A stretch of DNA of 5,657 nucleotides from Deltaproteobacteria bacterium (GTDB taxonomy: Bacteria; Desulfobacterota; Binatia; UBA12015). The position numbers and the translations under genes were made by a program. The notes under the pieces were generated by a model, which saw only the letters and a list, made by a program, of their open reading frames with translations, did not search any database and was not told where the DNA came from. Positions within the stretch are counted from its first letter, which is position 1; each line of letters opens with the position of its first letter. Location of the stretch: NCBI GenBank assembly GCA_003447545.1, contig DLYX01000485.1, forward strand, positions 1 to 5,657, given 5' to 3'. Shown here piece after piece: positions 1 through 5,657 of the stretch.

Positions 1-54
1 GATGGCGTTCTTGCGGCCCTTTCCGGATCACGGAATCTGCCGGGGTCTTCCTGA
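1..54 (+). CDS. C-terminal tail of an upstream gene (partial, unidentified)
   Basis: In frame 1 the window opens with 17 codons (ending NLPGSS) and stops at a TGA at 52-54. The last base of that stop is the first base of the ddl ATG, giving a TGATG junction of the kind common in translationally coupled operons. This junction is the only reason to think the frame is coding. In many dcw clusters the gene before ddl is murB or murC, but the few visible residues show no motif of either, so I do not name it. The ddl frame is also open back to the left edge, so the tail could be a chance reading. Confidence 0.4.
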   Translation, partial: DGVLAALSGSRNLPGSS

Positions 55-995
55 TGGAGATCGCGGGGCGGTACCGTGACCGGAAAGTCGGCATCCTGAC
101 GGGTGGACTTTCCGCAGAACGCGAGATTTCGCGCCGCAGTGCGGCGGCCGTTTACGGCGCGCTGGAGAGGCGAGGCTACGAGGTCGAACTGGTCGAGGGG
201 GATCGGTCGGTGGCCGCCGGGCTTAGCTCTTCGGGGGTCGAGGTGGTGTTTAACGCCTTGCACGGTCGCTACGGCGAAGACGGATGCGTGCAGGGGCTCC
301 TCGAGGTGTTGCGGATTCCCTACACGGGCAGTGGGGTTCAGGCGAGTTCCCTCGCGATGGATAAATGGCTGACCAAAAAAGTCATCGAGTCCGCCGGGAT
401 TCCGACACCTGCGGCCGATCTTCTTGCCGCCCACGATCGCCCCGATCGGTCGTATCCGATGGTTCTCAAGCCGAGGTCCGAGGGGTCCAGCAACGGCGTG
501 GGGATCGCGCACGGGCCCGAGGAATTGCCCGCAGTCCTTGCCGGCGCACGTGCGTTTCCGGGAGATGTTCTGGCTGAGGATTTTATCGCCGGTCGGGAGG
601 TGACAGTGGCCGTCCTCGAAGGAAAGCCGCTGGCAGCCATGGAGGTCATCGCCCTCGGCGACGAGTTTCATAGCTGGGAGGTGAAATATACGGCGGGTCG
701 CGAGGAGTTTATTCTCCCCGCGCCGCTGGGGGAGCGCTACGAGGAGGCGATGGCCGTCGCGGCGGCAACGCATGAAGCGGTCCAGGCGTCTGTCTACAGT
801 CGCGTGGATTTGCGGATCGATGAAGCCGGGAACCCCTTTGTTCTCGAGTGCAACACCTTGCCGGGCCTGCACGAGTTGGGATGGTTTCCGCGGATGGCGG
901 CCTTTGCGGGGATCGAATTTGACGATCTGATCGAGGGATTGCTGGATCGAGCGGATCTGGGCGTTGTCGAGACCGTTCGCGAGGAGGGGAAATGA
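54..995 (+). CDS. ddl: D-alanine--D-alanine ligase (Ddl)
   Basis: This cytoplasmic ATP-grasp ligase joins two D-alanines using ATP to give the dipeptide that MurF adds to UDP-MurNAc-tripeptide. The 313 residues match the usual length. The N-terminal domain has GGLSAEREIS (17-26; E22 equals E. coli DdlB E15) and ALHGRYGEDG (68-77; H70 equals H63). The ATP-grasp part has AMDK (101-104), VLKPRSEGSSNGVG (137-150; S145 equals S150), KY (211-212), SRVD (249-252) and the metal-binding LECNT (264-268; E265, N267). The Tyr of the KY pair is the residue typical of D-Ala-D-Ala rather than D-Ala-D-Lac ligases. One oddity is that the final substrate loop, usually PGMTxxSLxP, reads PGLHELGWFP (270-279), so the usual Ser-Leu is Gly-Trp. 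The ATG at 54 overlaps the preceding stop and has no good Shine-Dalgarno (only GGGG at 42-45), which fits coupled translation. The end overlaps ftsQ by 4 bases. Confidence 0.95.
   Translation: MEIAGRYRDRKVGILTGGLSAEREISRRSAAAVYGALERRGYEVELVEGDRSVAAGLSSSGVEVVFNALHGRYGEDGCVQGLLEVLRIPYTGSGVQASSLAMDKWLTKKVIESAGIPTPAADLLAAHDRPDRSYPMVLKPRSEGSSNGVGIAHGPEELPAVLAGARAFPGDVLAEDFIAGREVTVAVLEGKPLAAMEVIALGDEFHSWEVKYTAGREEFILPAPLGERYEEAMAVAAATHEAVQASVYSRVDLRIDEAGNPFVLECNTLPGLHELGWFPRMAAFAGIEFDDLIEGLLDRADLGVVETVREEGK
982..987 (+). promoter_or_regulatory. Ribosome binding site for ftsQ
   Basis: AGGAGG lies in the last codons of ddl, 4 bases before the ATG at 992 (the purine run continues GGAA). It supports that start even though the start sits inside ddl. 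Together with the ATGA overlap it suggests that ribosomes finishing ddl re-initiate on ftsQ. Confidence 0.7.
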
Positions 996-1873
996 AATCA
1001 TCCGGAACCAGAAAAAAGGTTCGCAGTCGCGCCGGGGCCGCTACTCGCGGGCGCCACGGGAGTCATGCCCGCTTCGCTCTTGGCGCAAACCTTTCGGCTT
1101 GGGTCCGGGCTCGCCTGATGCGTCCGCAAAACATCGTTTATTTTCTGATTTTTGCCACGTTTTGCTTTACTTTTCCCTTCCTGCTGCGCTACATAGGAAA
1201 CCACCATTATTTCGCTCTGAGCGAGGTAGTGGTCGTTGGAACGGAGCGACTCGACGAGTCGCAGGTGCAGAGGTGGATGGGATTGTTGGAGGGTAGGAGC
1301 ATCTGGAGCGCTTCGCCGCGAACGCTGGAGACAGAGTTGGCGCGGCAACCGGCGATTGCCGGGGCCGAGGTGCGCCGCCTTCTGCCCGACAGGCTCCATG
1401 TGACGATCGAGGAGGCCGTACCGCGCGCCTTGCTCCGAGCCGGCAGTGATTTCTACCACGTCAGTGCGCAGGCCGAGATCATCGGGCCCGTCGCGCGACC
1501 CAGCGCGCTCCTGCCGATTGTCTCTCTGGACTCCGAAAAATTACCGACACCGAAAGAACTGCGCGAGGCGCTCGCTGTCGTTTCTCTCTTCGAGGAAGGT
1601 CAGGGCGGCATCGCGGTCTCCGAAGTGGAGATTGATCGTACCGACGATCGTCGTGTTCTGGTTGCGCATGCCTCCAGCGGGCGGTTGACCGTCCGGCTGG
1701 GATGGGGTGATTGGTCCGGGAGACTGGCAGCTCTTGCCCGCGTGGTAGCCGATGTTTCCGGTCCACGGGCGGAGGCCGGTTTTGTCGACACCGCTCACCT
1801 CACGGGCACCGTCGAGGTGATCGATTCGCAAACCGTCGTCGCCAGGTGGCGTACGCGCGGAGGGGCGGCCTAG
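992..1873 (+). CDS. ftsQ: Cell division protein FtsQ (DivIB family)
   Basis: This bitopic inner-membrane divisome protein, in characterised bacteria, partners with FtsB and FtsL and connects the FtsZ/FtsA ring to septal peptidoglycan synthesis. The 293 residues show the family layout. A cytoplasmic N-terminus of about 45 residues is rich in Arg and Lys. One hydrophobic segment covers about 48-68 (IVYFLIFATFCFTFPFLL). A POTRA domain covers about 73-150: it begins with FALSEVVVVGTERLDESQV and ends with LLPDRLHVTIEEAVPRALL, the usual POTRA strand that includes the RLP/V-E-A-P signature. A beta domain follows to the C-terminus. The positive charge before the membrane segment predicts the N-in orientation. 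Identity rests on architecture plus position between ddl and ftsA, because FtsQ sequences diverge strongly. The start overlaps the ddl stop (ATGA) and has a good ribosome binding site. Confidence 0.9.
   Translation: MKSSGTRKKVRSRAGAATRGRHGSHARFALGANLSAWVRARLMRPQNIVYFLIFATFCFTFPFLLRYIGNHHYFALSEVVVVGTERLDESQVQRWMGLLEGRSIWSASPRTLETELARQPAIAGAEVRRLLPDRLHVTIEEAVPRALLRAGSDFYHVSAQAEIIGPVARPSALLPIVSLDSEKLPTPKELREALAVVSLFEEGQGGIAVSEVEIDRTDDRRVLVAHASSGRLTVRLGWGDWSGRLAALARVVADVSGPRAEAGFVDTAHLTGTVEVIDSQTVVARWRTRGGAA
1859..1865 (+). promoter_or_regulatory. Ribosome binding site for ftsA
   Basis: GGAGGGG lies in the last codons of ftsQ, 9 bases before the ATG at 1875. It supports this start, which is one base after the ftsQ TAG, and indicates that ftsQ and ftsA are translated in tandem from one message. 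Confidence 0.6.
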
Positions 1874-1874
1874 C

Positions 1875-3104
1875 ATGTCTCGGAAGCAGCCCATTCACGT
1901 CGCTCTCGATATCGGAACTCATCAGGTTTCGGTGCTCGTTGCGTCTGTCGAAGAGGCTGCGCCACGAATTATCGGTGTCGGAACATCGCCCTCACGGGGG
2001 CTGCGTCGGGGCGTCGTGGTGGATATCGAGGCCACGGTTCAGGCGATCCAGCGGGCCGTCCGCGAAGCCGAGATGATGGCGGATTGCGAGATCCACACTG
2101 TGGTTGTCAGCCTGAGCGGCAGCCATATTCAGGGAGTGAGCAGCCACGGGATGGTTCCGATGAAGAGTCGGGAAGTCTCACGAGAGGATGTGGATCTGGT
2201 CCTCGAAGCAGCACGCACGATCAAGCTGCCTCTGGATCGAGAAGTCCTTCATGTTCTCAGCCAGGGCTATACGGTCGACGATCAGGCGGGCATCCGGGAT
2301 CCCGAGGGAATGGCTGGCGTTCGTCTGGAGTCGCGGGTCTACGTTCTCACGGCCTCGACCCCGATCGTCCAGAATATTCAGAAATGTTGCAATCGGGCGG
2401 GCCTCGTTGTTTCGCATGTGGTTCTCGCGCCTCTGGCTTCGGCCGCCGCTGTTTTGGGTGAGGAGGAGCGCGAGTTGGGCGTGGGTGTCATCGATATCGG
2501 TGGCGGCACGACGGACTTTCTCGTCTTTCATGGCGGTGTGGTCCAGCACGCCTCGGTTCTGGGGCTGGGTGGTTCGCATCTGACCAACGATATTGCCGCC
2601 GGATTGCGCACGCCGGCGTCGGAAGCGGAGCGATTGAAGCAGCATTTCGGTTGTGCGCTCGCGAGTCGGGTGCCGGCCAATGATCATATCGAGGTTCCGG
2701 GTGTGGGGGGACGGGAATCCCGGCAAGTCTCACGCCAGGTTCTTGCTGAAATCATCGAACCGCGGACCGAAGAGATTCTTTCGTTGGTAGCTCAGGATGC
2801 GTCGCAAGCACGGGTTGAGGGTTTTCTGAGTTCGGGAGTTGTTCTTGTCGGTGGAACCGCGGAGCTGCCGGGCATTGTAGAGTTGGCGGAGCGGGTGCTG
2901 GGTTTGCCGGTGCGCCGCGGAGCGCCCCGAGAGGTTACAGGTCTCGGAGAAATGGTGGGCGATTCCTCCTGGGCGACCGGGGTGGGGCTGTTGTTGCTCG
3001 CGGATAGTGAAGAGTTGTTGTCTCGACAGGAAGAAGACGTTCCTGCGGGTGTCTTGACGCGTTTTCGTTCTCGAATGGGCGATTGGTTGCGAGATTTCTT
3101 TTAA
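1875..3104 (+). CDS. ftsA: Cell division protein FtsA
   Basis: FtsA is an actin-like ATPase that anchors FtsZ filaments to the inner membrane and recruits later division proteins. The 409 residues match the family length. The actin-fold signatures appear in order: phosphate-1 loop [13 protein letters not shown] (10-22), the FtsA-specific 1C (SHS2) domain at about 85-165, phosphate-2 [14 protein letters not shown] (205-218) and the adenosine motif [13 protein letters not shown] (322-334). The C-terminus, [17 protein letters not shown] (393-409), alternates basic and bulky hydrophobic residues. It fits the amphipathic membrane-targeting helix that ends most FtsA proteins, joined by an acidic, flexible linker (about 377-390). 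The DIGGGTTD glycines and acidic residues are intact, so it is probably a working nucleotide-binding protein. It sits one base after ftsQ and 58 bases before ftsZ, the classical ftsQ-ftsA-ftsZ order. Confidence 0.97.
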   Translation: MSRKQPIHVALDIGTHQVSVLVASVEEAAPRIIGVGTSPSRGLRRGVVVDIEATVQAIQRAVREAEMMADCEIHTVVVSLSGSHIQGVSSHGMVPMKSREVSREDVDLVLEAARTIKLPLDREVLHVLSQGYTVDDQAGIRDPEGMAGVRLESRVYVLTASTPIVQNIQKCCNRAGLVVSHVVLAPLASAAAVLGEEERELGVGVIDIGGGTTDFLVFHGGVVQHASVLGLGGSHLTNDIAAGLRTPASEAERLKQHFGCALASRVPANDHIEVPGVGGRESRQVSRQVLAEIIEPRTEEILSLVAQDASQARVEGFLSSGVVLVGGTAELPGIVELAERVLGLPVRRGAPREVTGLGEMVGDSSWATGVGLLLLADSEELLSRQEEDVPAGVLTRFRSRMGDWLRDFF

Positions 3105-3150
3105 ACGTCACTCGAGGCCTGGGCAGGCAGCGCGTTGTGATGGGATGTTG

Positions 3151-3156
3151 AGGAGG
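3151..3156 (+). promoter_or_regulatory. Ribosome binding site that sets the ftsZ start
   Basis: A perfect AGGAGG stands 6 bases before the ATG at 3163. It lies downstream of the in-frame ATG at 3145, so it cannot serve that codon, and it argues that FtsZ begins at 3163. A third in-frame ATG at 3175 (MADNQEG) is 18 bases from the site, which is too far to be preferred. It is the cleanest ribosome binding site in the window, in keeping with FtsZ being the most abundant division protein in well-studied bacteria. Confidence 0.85.
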
Positions 3157-3162
3157 CTGGGG

Positions 3163-4422
3163 ATGAAAGAGCAAATGGCAGACAATCAAGAAGGCGCGAA
3201 AATCAAGGTCGTCGGAATTGGTGGCGGCGGTGGCAATGCGGTCAACACCATGATTCAGGCCGGGATGCCGGGCGTCGAATTCGTCGTCGGCAACACCGAC
3301 GCACAGGCTTTGGTGCACAGCCTGGCACCGGTCAAGGTTCACCTTGGGGGTGAGGTCACCAAGGGCCTCGGGGCAGGCGCTGATCCCGAAAAGGGGCGTA
3401 ACGCTGCGCTGGAAGACACCGAGATGTTGCGGGATATCCTGACCGGTTCGGATATGGTCTTTGTGACAGCCGGCATGGGCGGAGGCACCGGAACGGGTGC
3501 GGCGCCCGTCGTGGCTGCTGTGGCCAAGGAGGCCGGGGCACTGACCGTCGGAGTGGTCACAAAGCCCTTCATCTTCGAGGGACGGCGACGGATGCGGCAA
3601 GCCGAGCAGGGCGTCGAAGATCTCAAAAAGAATGTCGATGCGCTGATCACGATCCCGAACCAGCGTCTGCTCTCGGTCTCCAGTCGGAATATGCCGATCA
3701 CGGAGAGCTTCCAGAAAGCTGACGATGTCCTCTTGCAGGCGGTGCGCGGAATTTCGGATTTGATTACCGTGCACGGGCTTATCAACCTCGACTTCGCGGA
3801 TGTGCGCGCGATCATGAGCGAGATGGGGATGGCGATGATGGGTGCTGGTCTTGCCGAAGGCGAGAATAGAGCTGTCGAGGCCGCGCAGCGCGCGATTTCC
3901 TCGCCGCTTCTCGACGATGTTTCCATTCAGGGGGCGCGCGGTGTGTTGATCAATATCACGGGCGGCCCGGATCTCTCGCTCCATGAGGTTAATGAAGCGG
4001 CAACTCTGATCGAGGAAGAAGCGCACGAAGATGCCAACATCATCTTCGGTGCAGTGATCGATGAAGAAATGGCCGGCAAGCTGAGAATTACCGTGATTGC
4101 GACCGGATTTGGCGAGTCGGGCAGTTTGGCTCTGCCGACGGCAGACGAGGTGTTGGGACACCGCGAAGGCTTTGGCAATCGAGGGCGTCCGGATCTGACC
4201 ACCCCCGCGGCACCGCCGCCAATCCCGGCCGCGACCCCGATCGGGGCTGCCGGCACGGGACAGGACGGTCGTCGAGTTGTCCGGATGGGAATGATCGAAG
4301 ATGGTGCCGATCCGGTGCTTCGTCAGCACGAGGAGGCCAGTCACGCTCCGTCGACGATGGATGCGGTGGATGACGAGTCCGAGTACGATATCCCGACGTT
4401 TTTGCGAAAACAGTCGCAGTAA
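3163..4422 (+). CDS. ftsZ: Cell division protein FtsZ
   Basis: FtsZ is the tubulin-like GTPase that assembles the cytokinetic ring at midcell. From the chosen ATG it has 419 residues. The nucleotide-binding glycines are in [15 protein letters not shown] (16-30). The tubulin signature GGGTGTG is at 106-112. The T7 loop [11 protein letters not shown] (208-218) carries the catalytic aspartates D210 and D213 that complete GTP hydrolysis in the next subunit. The globular core ends near ATGF (313-316). A variable linker of about 90 residues follows, with a Pro/Ala-rich patch ([14 protein letters not shown], 346-359). The protein closes with [11 protein letters not shown] (407-417), the conserved tail that binds FtsA and other ring partners. 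The FtsA with a membrane helix just upstream fits that pairing. ATG 3163 is chosen over ATG 3145 because of the AGGAGG at 3151-3156. A terminator follows about 50 bases after the stop. Confidence 0.98.
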   Translation: MKEQMADNQEGAKIKVVGIGGGGGNAVNTMIQAGMPGVEFVVGNTDAQALVHSLAPVKVHLGGEVTKGLGAGADPEKGRNAALEDTEMLRDILTGSDMVFVTAGMGGGTGTGAAPVVAAVAKEAGALTVGVVTKPFIFEGRRRMRQAEQGVEDLKKNVDALITIPNQRLLSVSSRNMPITESFQKADDVLLQAVRGISDLITVHGLINLDFADVRAIMSEMGMAMMGAGLAEGENRAVEAAQRAISSPLLDDVSIQGARGVLINITGGPDLSLHEVNEAATLIEEEAHEDANIIFGAVIDEEMAGKLRITVIATGFGESGSLALPTADEVLGHREGFGNRGRPDLTTPAAPPPIPAATPIGAAGTGQDGRRVVRMGMIEDGADPVLRQHEEASHAPSTMDAVDDESEYDIPTFLRKQSQ

Positions 4423-4433
4423 TTGAACGGTTT

Positions 4434-4454
4434 CCGGGGGCCTGCTCTCCCCGG
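4434..4454 (+). repeat. Small inverted repeat behind ftsZ
   Basis: CCGGGG (4434-4439) can pair with CCCCGG (4449-4454) around a 9-base loop. No T-run follows, so it is not an intrinsic terminator itself. It lies between the ftsZ stop and the strong terminator and could protect the 3' end of the message, or be a chance GC-rich pairing. Confidence 0.35.
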
Positions 4455-4470
4455 GGACTTCCCGGCCTGA

Positions 4471-4510
4471 AAACGCCTCTCGAGAAGATTCCTCGGGGGG
4501 CGTTTCTTTT
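4471..4510 (+). terminator. Rho-independent terminator after ftsZ
   Basis: Bases 4471-4484 (AAACGCCTCTCGAG) pair with 4492-4505 (CTCGGGGGGCGTTT) into a 14-base-pair stem with two G-U pairs and a 7-base loop (4485-4491). The descending arm runs into TTTCTTTT (4503-4510), giving the U-rich tail. Stem, loop and tail are all of standard form. Its place 48 bases after the ftsZ stop suggests it ends the dcw transcript. The run of A at 4470-4473 gives only a short T-run on the other strand, and no convergent gene needs it. Confidence 0.85.
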
Positions 4511-4524
4511 GCGCGTGTGCAGGC

Positions 4525-4530
4525 TATCCT
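4525..4530 (+). promoter_or_regulatory. Possible -10 element of the radical SAM gene
   Basis: TATCCT matches four of the six bases of the sigma-70-type -10 consensus and lies just past the terminator. Transcription would start near 4537-4538, at the GTG start codon itself. No convincing -35 hexamer is seen 16-18 bases upstream, where the terminator T-run lies. This is a weak call, based on the need for a promoter after a strong terminator. Confidence 0.2.
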
Positions 4531-4537
4531 GCAGAGA

Positions 4538-5657
4538 GTGATTCGTGCTGAAGAAGTCGCCCGCAAGCGTTTGCGGGACGAACAACATCTGGGCCCAAAG
4601 CCCGCGGCTCGGGGCGAGTTTTCCTTCTGTCTGACCTATCCGAATACCTATCCCGTCGGCATGGCGAACCTCGGCTTTCAGGCGGTGTACGGGCTCCTCG
4701 GTCAGCAGGGGATGGGGGTCGAACGCGCCTTCCTCCCGGATGCACGCCCCTATGGCCGCGTGCGGACGCTGGAATCCGATCGCGCTCTCTCGGAATTTGA
4801 TGTTCTCGCGTTCTCGATTTCGTTCGAGACCGATTATGTGCACGTCCTCGATATTCTGGCCGGGGCGGGTCTGCCTCTGCGGCGCGAGGATCGAACGAAA
4901 CACGACCCTCTGGTGGTAGCCGGCGGTCCCGCGACTTTTCTGAACCCCGAGCCATTGGCCGATTTTGTGGATGTGTTCCTGATCGGCGAAGCCGAGGAGA
5001 TGCTGCCGGAGTGGATCGAGGCCCTACGCAGCTCTCGCCATCGCGGTCGAGATGCCTGGGCACAAGCGAGCGAAACCGTCACAGGTGCCTACCTGCCCGC
5101 CAACTGGGCAGGCTTTCCGCATGGCTCCAGAGAGGATGCCCCGCGGGTCGAGCGACGCTATCTCGCCAACCTGGATGCCTTTCCGACCTCGACGCGGGTG
5201 GTCGCTCCGGATGCGGTGTTCGGCGATATGTTTTTGGTGGAGGCCAGTCGCGGTTGCGAATGGGGCTGCCGCTTTTGTGCCGCGGGCTATATGTATCGGC
5301 CCGTTCGGCATCGAAGCGAGTCGTCCCTGCGTCAGCAGGTAATCGAGGAGGCCTTGCCCCGATCCTCGTCTGTTGGCCTGGTGGGTGCCGAAATGGCCAG
5401 TCAGCCCGGAATTGCCGCGCTCTGCCATGAGGTCGCCGAACGCGGCGGTCGAGCATCGCCCTCATCTTTGAAGGCCGATATGATCAGTCCCGAGCTGGCC
5501 TCCGCGCTGGGGCAGGGTGCGACGCGGTCAGTGACAGTCGCTCCAGAGGCGGGCAGCGAGCGCCTGCGCCGACTGATCAACAAGAATCTCACGGAAGAAG
5601 AGATCCTTCGCGCCGCAGGGTTGCTGGCGGAAGGCGGGGTGCCTGCCATGAAGCTCT
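4538..5657 (+). CDS. B12-binding-type radical SAM protein (partial, runs off the right edge)
   Basis: At least 373 residues of an uncharacterised radical SAM protein of the COG1032 type are present, resembling the group often annotated as TIGR03960-like. The N-terminal half resembles a cobalamin-binding fold: LTYPNTYPVGMANLGFQ (32-48), a DVLAFSISFETD strand region (88-99) and LVVAGGPATFLNPEPLADF (125-143). There is no DxHxxG, so cobalamin, if bound, would lack the lower histidine ligand. The SAM domain has SRGCEWGCRFCAAGYMYRP (237-255). C240, C244 and C247 form the CxxxCxxC motif for the 4Fe-4S cluster that cleaves S-adenosylmethionine. VAPEAGSERLRRLINK (334-349) is another family hallmark. 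The reaction is unknown. The frame is open from 4427, and before the methionine codon at 4661, which lies inside the conserved motif, the credible starts are GTG 4538 and GTG 4517. I chose 4538, but neither has a clear ribosome binding site. Confidence 0.88.
   Translation, partial: MIRAEEVARKRLRDEQHLGPKPAARGEFSFCLTYPNTYPVGMANLGFQAVYGLLGQQGMGVERAFLPDARPYGRVRTLESDRALSEFDVLAFSISFETDYVHVLDILAGAGLPLRREDRTKHDPLVVAGGPATFLNPEPLADFVDVFLIGEAEEMLPEWIEALRSSRHRGRDAWAQASETVTGAYLPANWAGFPHGSREDAPRVERRYLANLDAFPTSTRVVAPDAVFGDMFLVEASRGCEWGCRFCAAGYMYRPVRHRSESSLRQQVIEEALPRSSSVGLVGAEMASQPGIAALCHEVAERGGRASPSSLKADMISPELASALGQGATRSVTVAPEAGSERLRRLINKNLTEEEILRAAGLLAEGGVPAMKL

Noticed and set aside
1642..1653. Perfect 12-base palindrome CGACGATCGTCG
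   Set aside because: It lies inside the ftsQ coding sequence and simply encodes part of RTDDRRV. There is no second copy or promoter context to make it an operator, and CGATCG-rich words are common in this GC-rich sequence.
3105..3162. Possible internal promoter or hairpin between ftsA and ftsZ (GCCT 3117-3120 with AGGC 3125-3128)
   Set aside because: The stem is only 4 base pairs, no T-run follows, and I see no -35/-10 pair. The 58-base gap is explained by the ftsZ leader and ribosome binding site alone.
2935..4566. A 543-residue open frame on the minus strand covering all of ftsZ and the end of ftsA
   Set aside because: It lies opposite two unmistakable conserved genes, its protein shows no recognisable domain, it runs across the ftsZ terminator, and it has the Arg/His/Pro-rich make-up expected of an antisense shadow in GC-rich coding DNA.
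4088..5063. Overlapping minus-strand open frames opposite the radical SAM gene
   Set aside because: They overlap one another and the conserved radical SAM frame, have Arg/Pro-rich low-complexity translations, and show no family motif.
1..5657. A hidden mobile element, CRISPR array, tRNA, riboswitch or defence system
   Set aside because: Nearly every base is accounted for by conserved core genes in tight order. I see no direct repeats, terminal inverted repeats, integrase-like frames or cloverleaf sequence, and no shift in base composition.

Overview
This is a GC-rich, gene-dense stretch, and every supported gene is on the + strand. It carries the distal half of a division and cell wall (dcw) cluster in the order ddl, ftsQ, ftsA, ftsZ, followed by the first part of a B12-binding-type radical SAM protein that runs off the right edge. 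The gene order, the FtsZ sequence style ([12 protein letters not shown], an [10 protein letters not shown] tail) and the radical SAM protein type point to a Gram-negative bacterium of the former Deltaproteobacteria or a related GC-rich phylum. That placement is inference from sequence style; there is no rRNA or other lineage marker here.

Layout. Positions 1-54 are probably the last codons of an upstream gene whose stop overlaps the ddl start (TGATG). ddl (54-995) encodes D-alanine--D-alanine ligase. ftsQ (992-1873) overlaps its end by 4 bases (ATGA). ftsA (1875-3104) starts one base after the ftsQ stop. A 58-base gap with a perfect AGGAGG ribosome binding site leads into ftsZ (3163-4422). Behind ftsZ lies a strong intrinsic terminator (4471-4510), which marks the end of the dcw transcript. 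The radical SAM gene starts only about 28 bases past it, from a GTG codon.

How the genes work together. Ddl supplies the D-Ala-D-Ala dipeptide that MurF adds to the peptidoglycan precursor. FtsZ polymerises into the cytokinetic ring. FtsA, an actin-like ATPase with a C-terminal amphipathic helix, ties the ring to the membrane. FtsQ, a bitopic protein with a POTRA domain, links the early ring to the periplasmic septal synthesis machinery. The tight overlaps from ddl to ftsA imply one polycistronic, translationally coupled transcript.

I see no mobile element, CRISPR array, RNA gene or undescribed multi-gene system. The points most worth a second look are a changed substrate-loop motif in Ddl, the uncharacterised radical SAM gene and its unusual start just behind the terminator, and the choice of FtsZ start codon.
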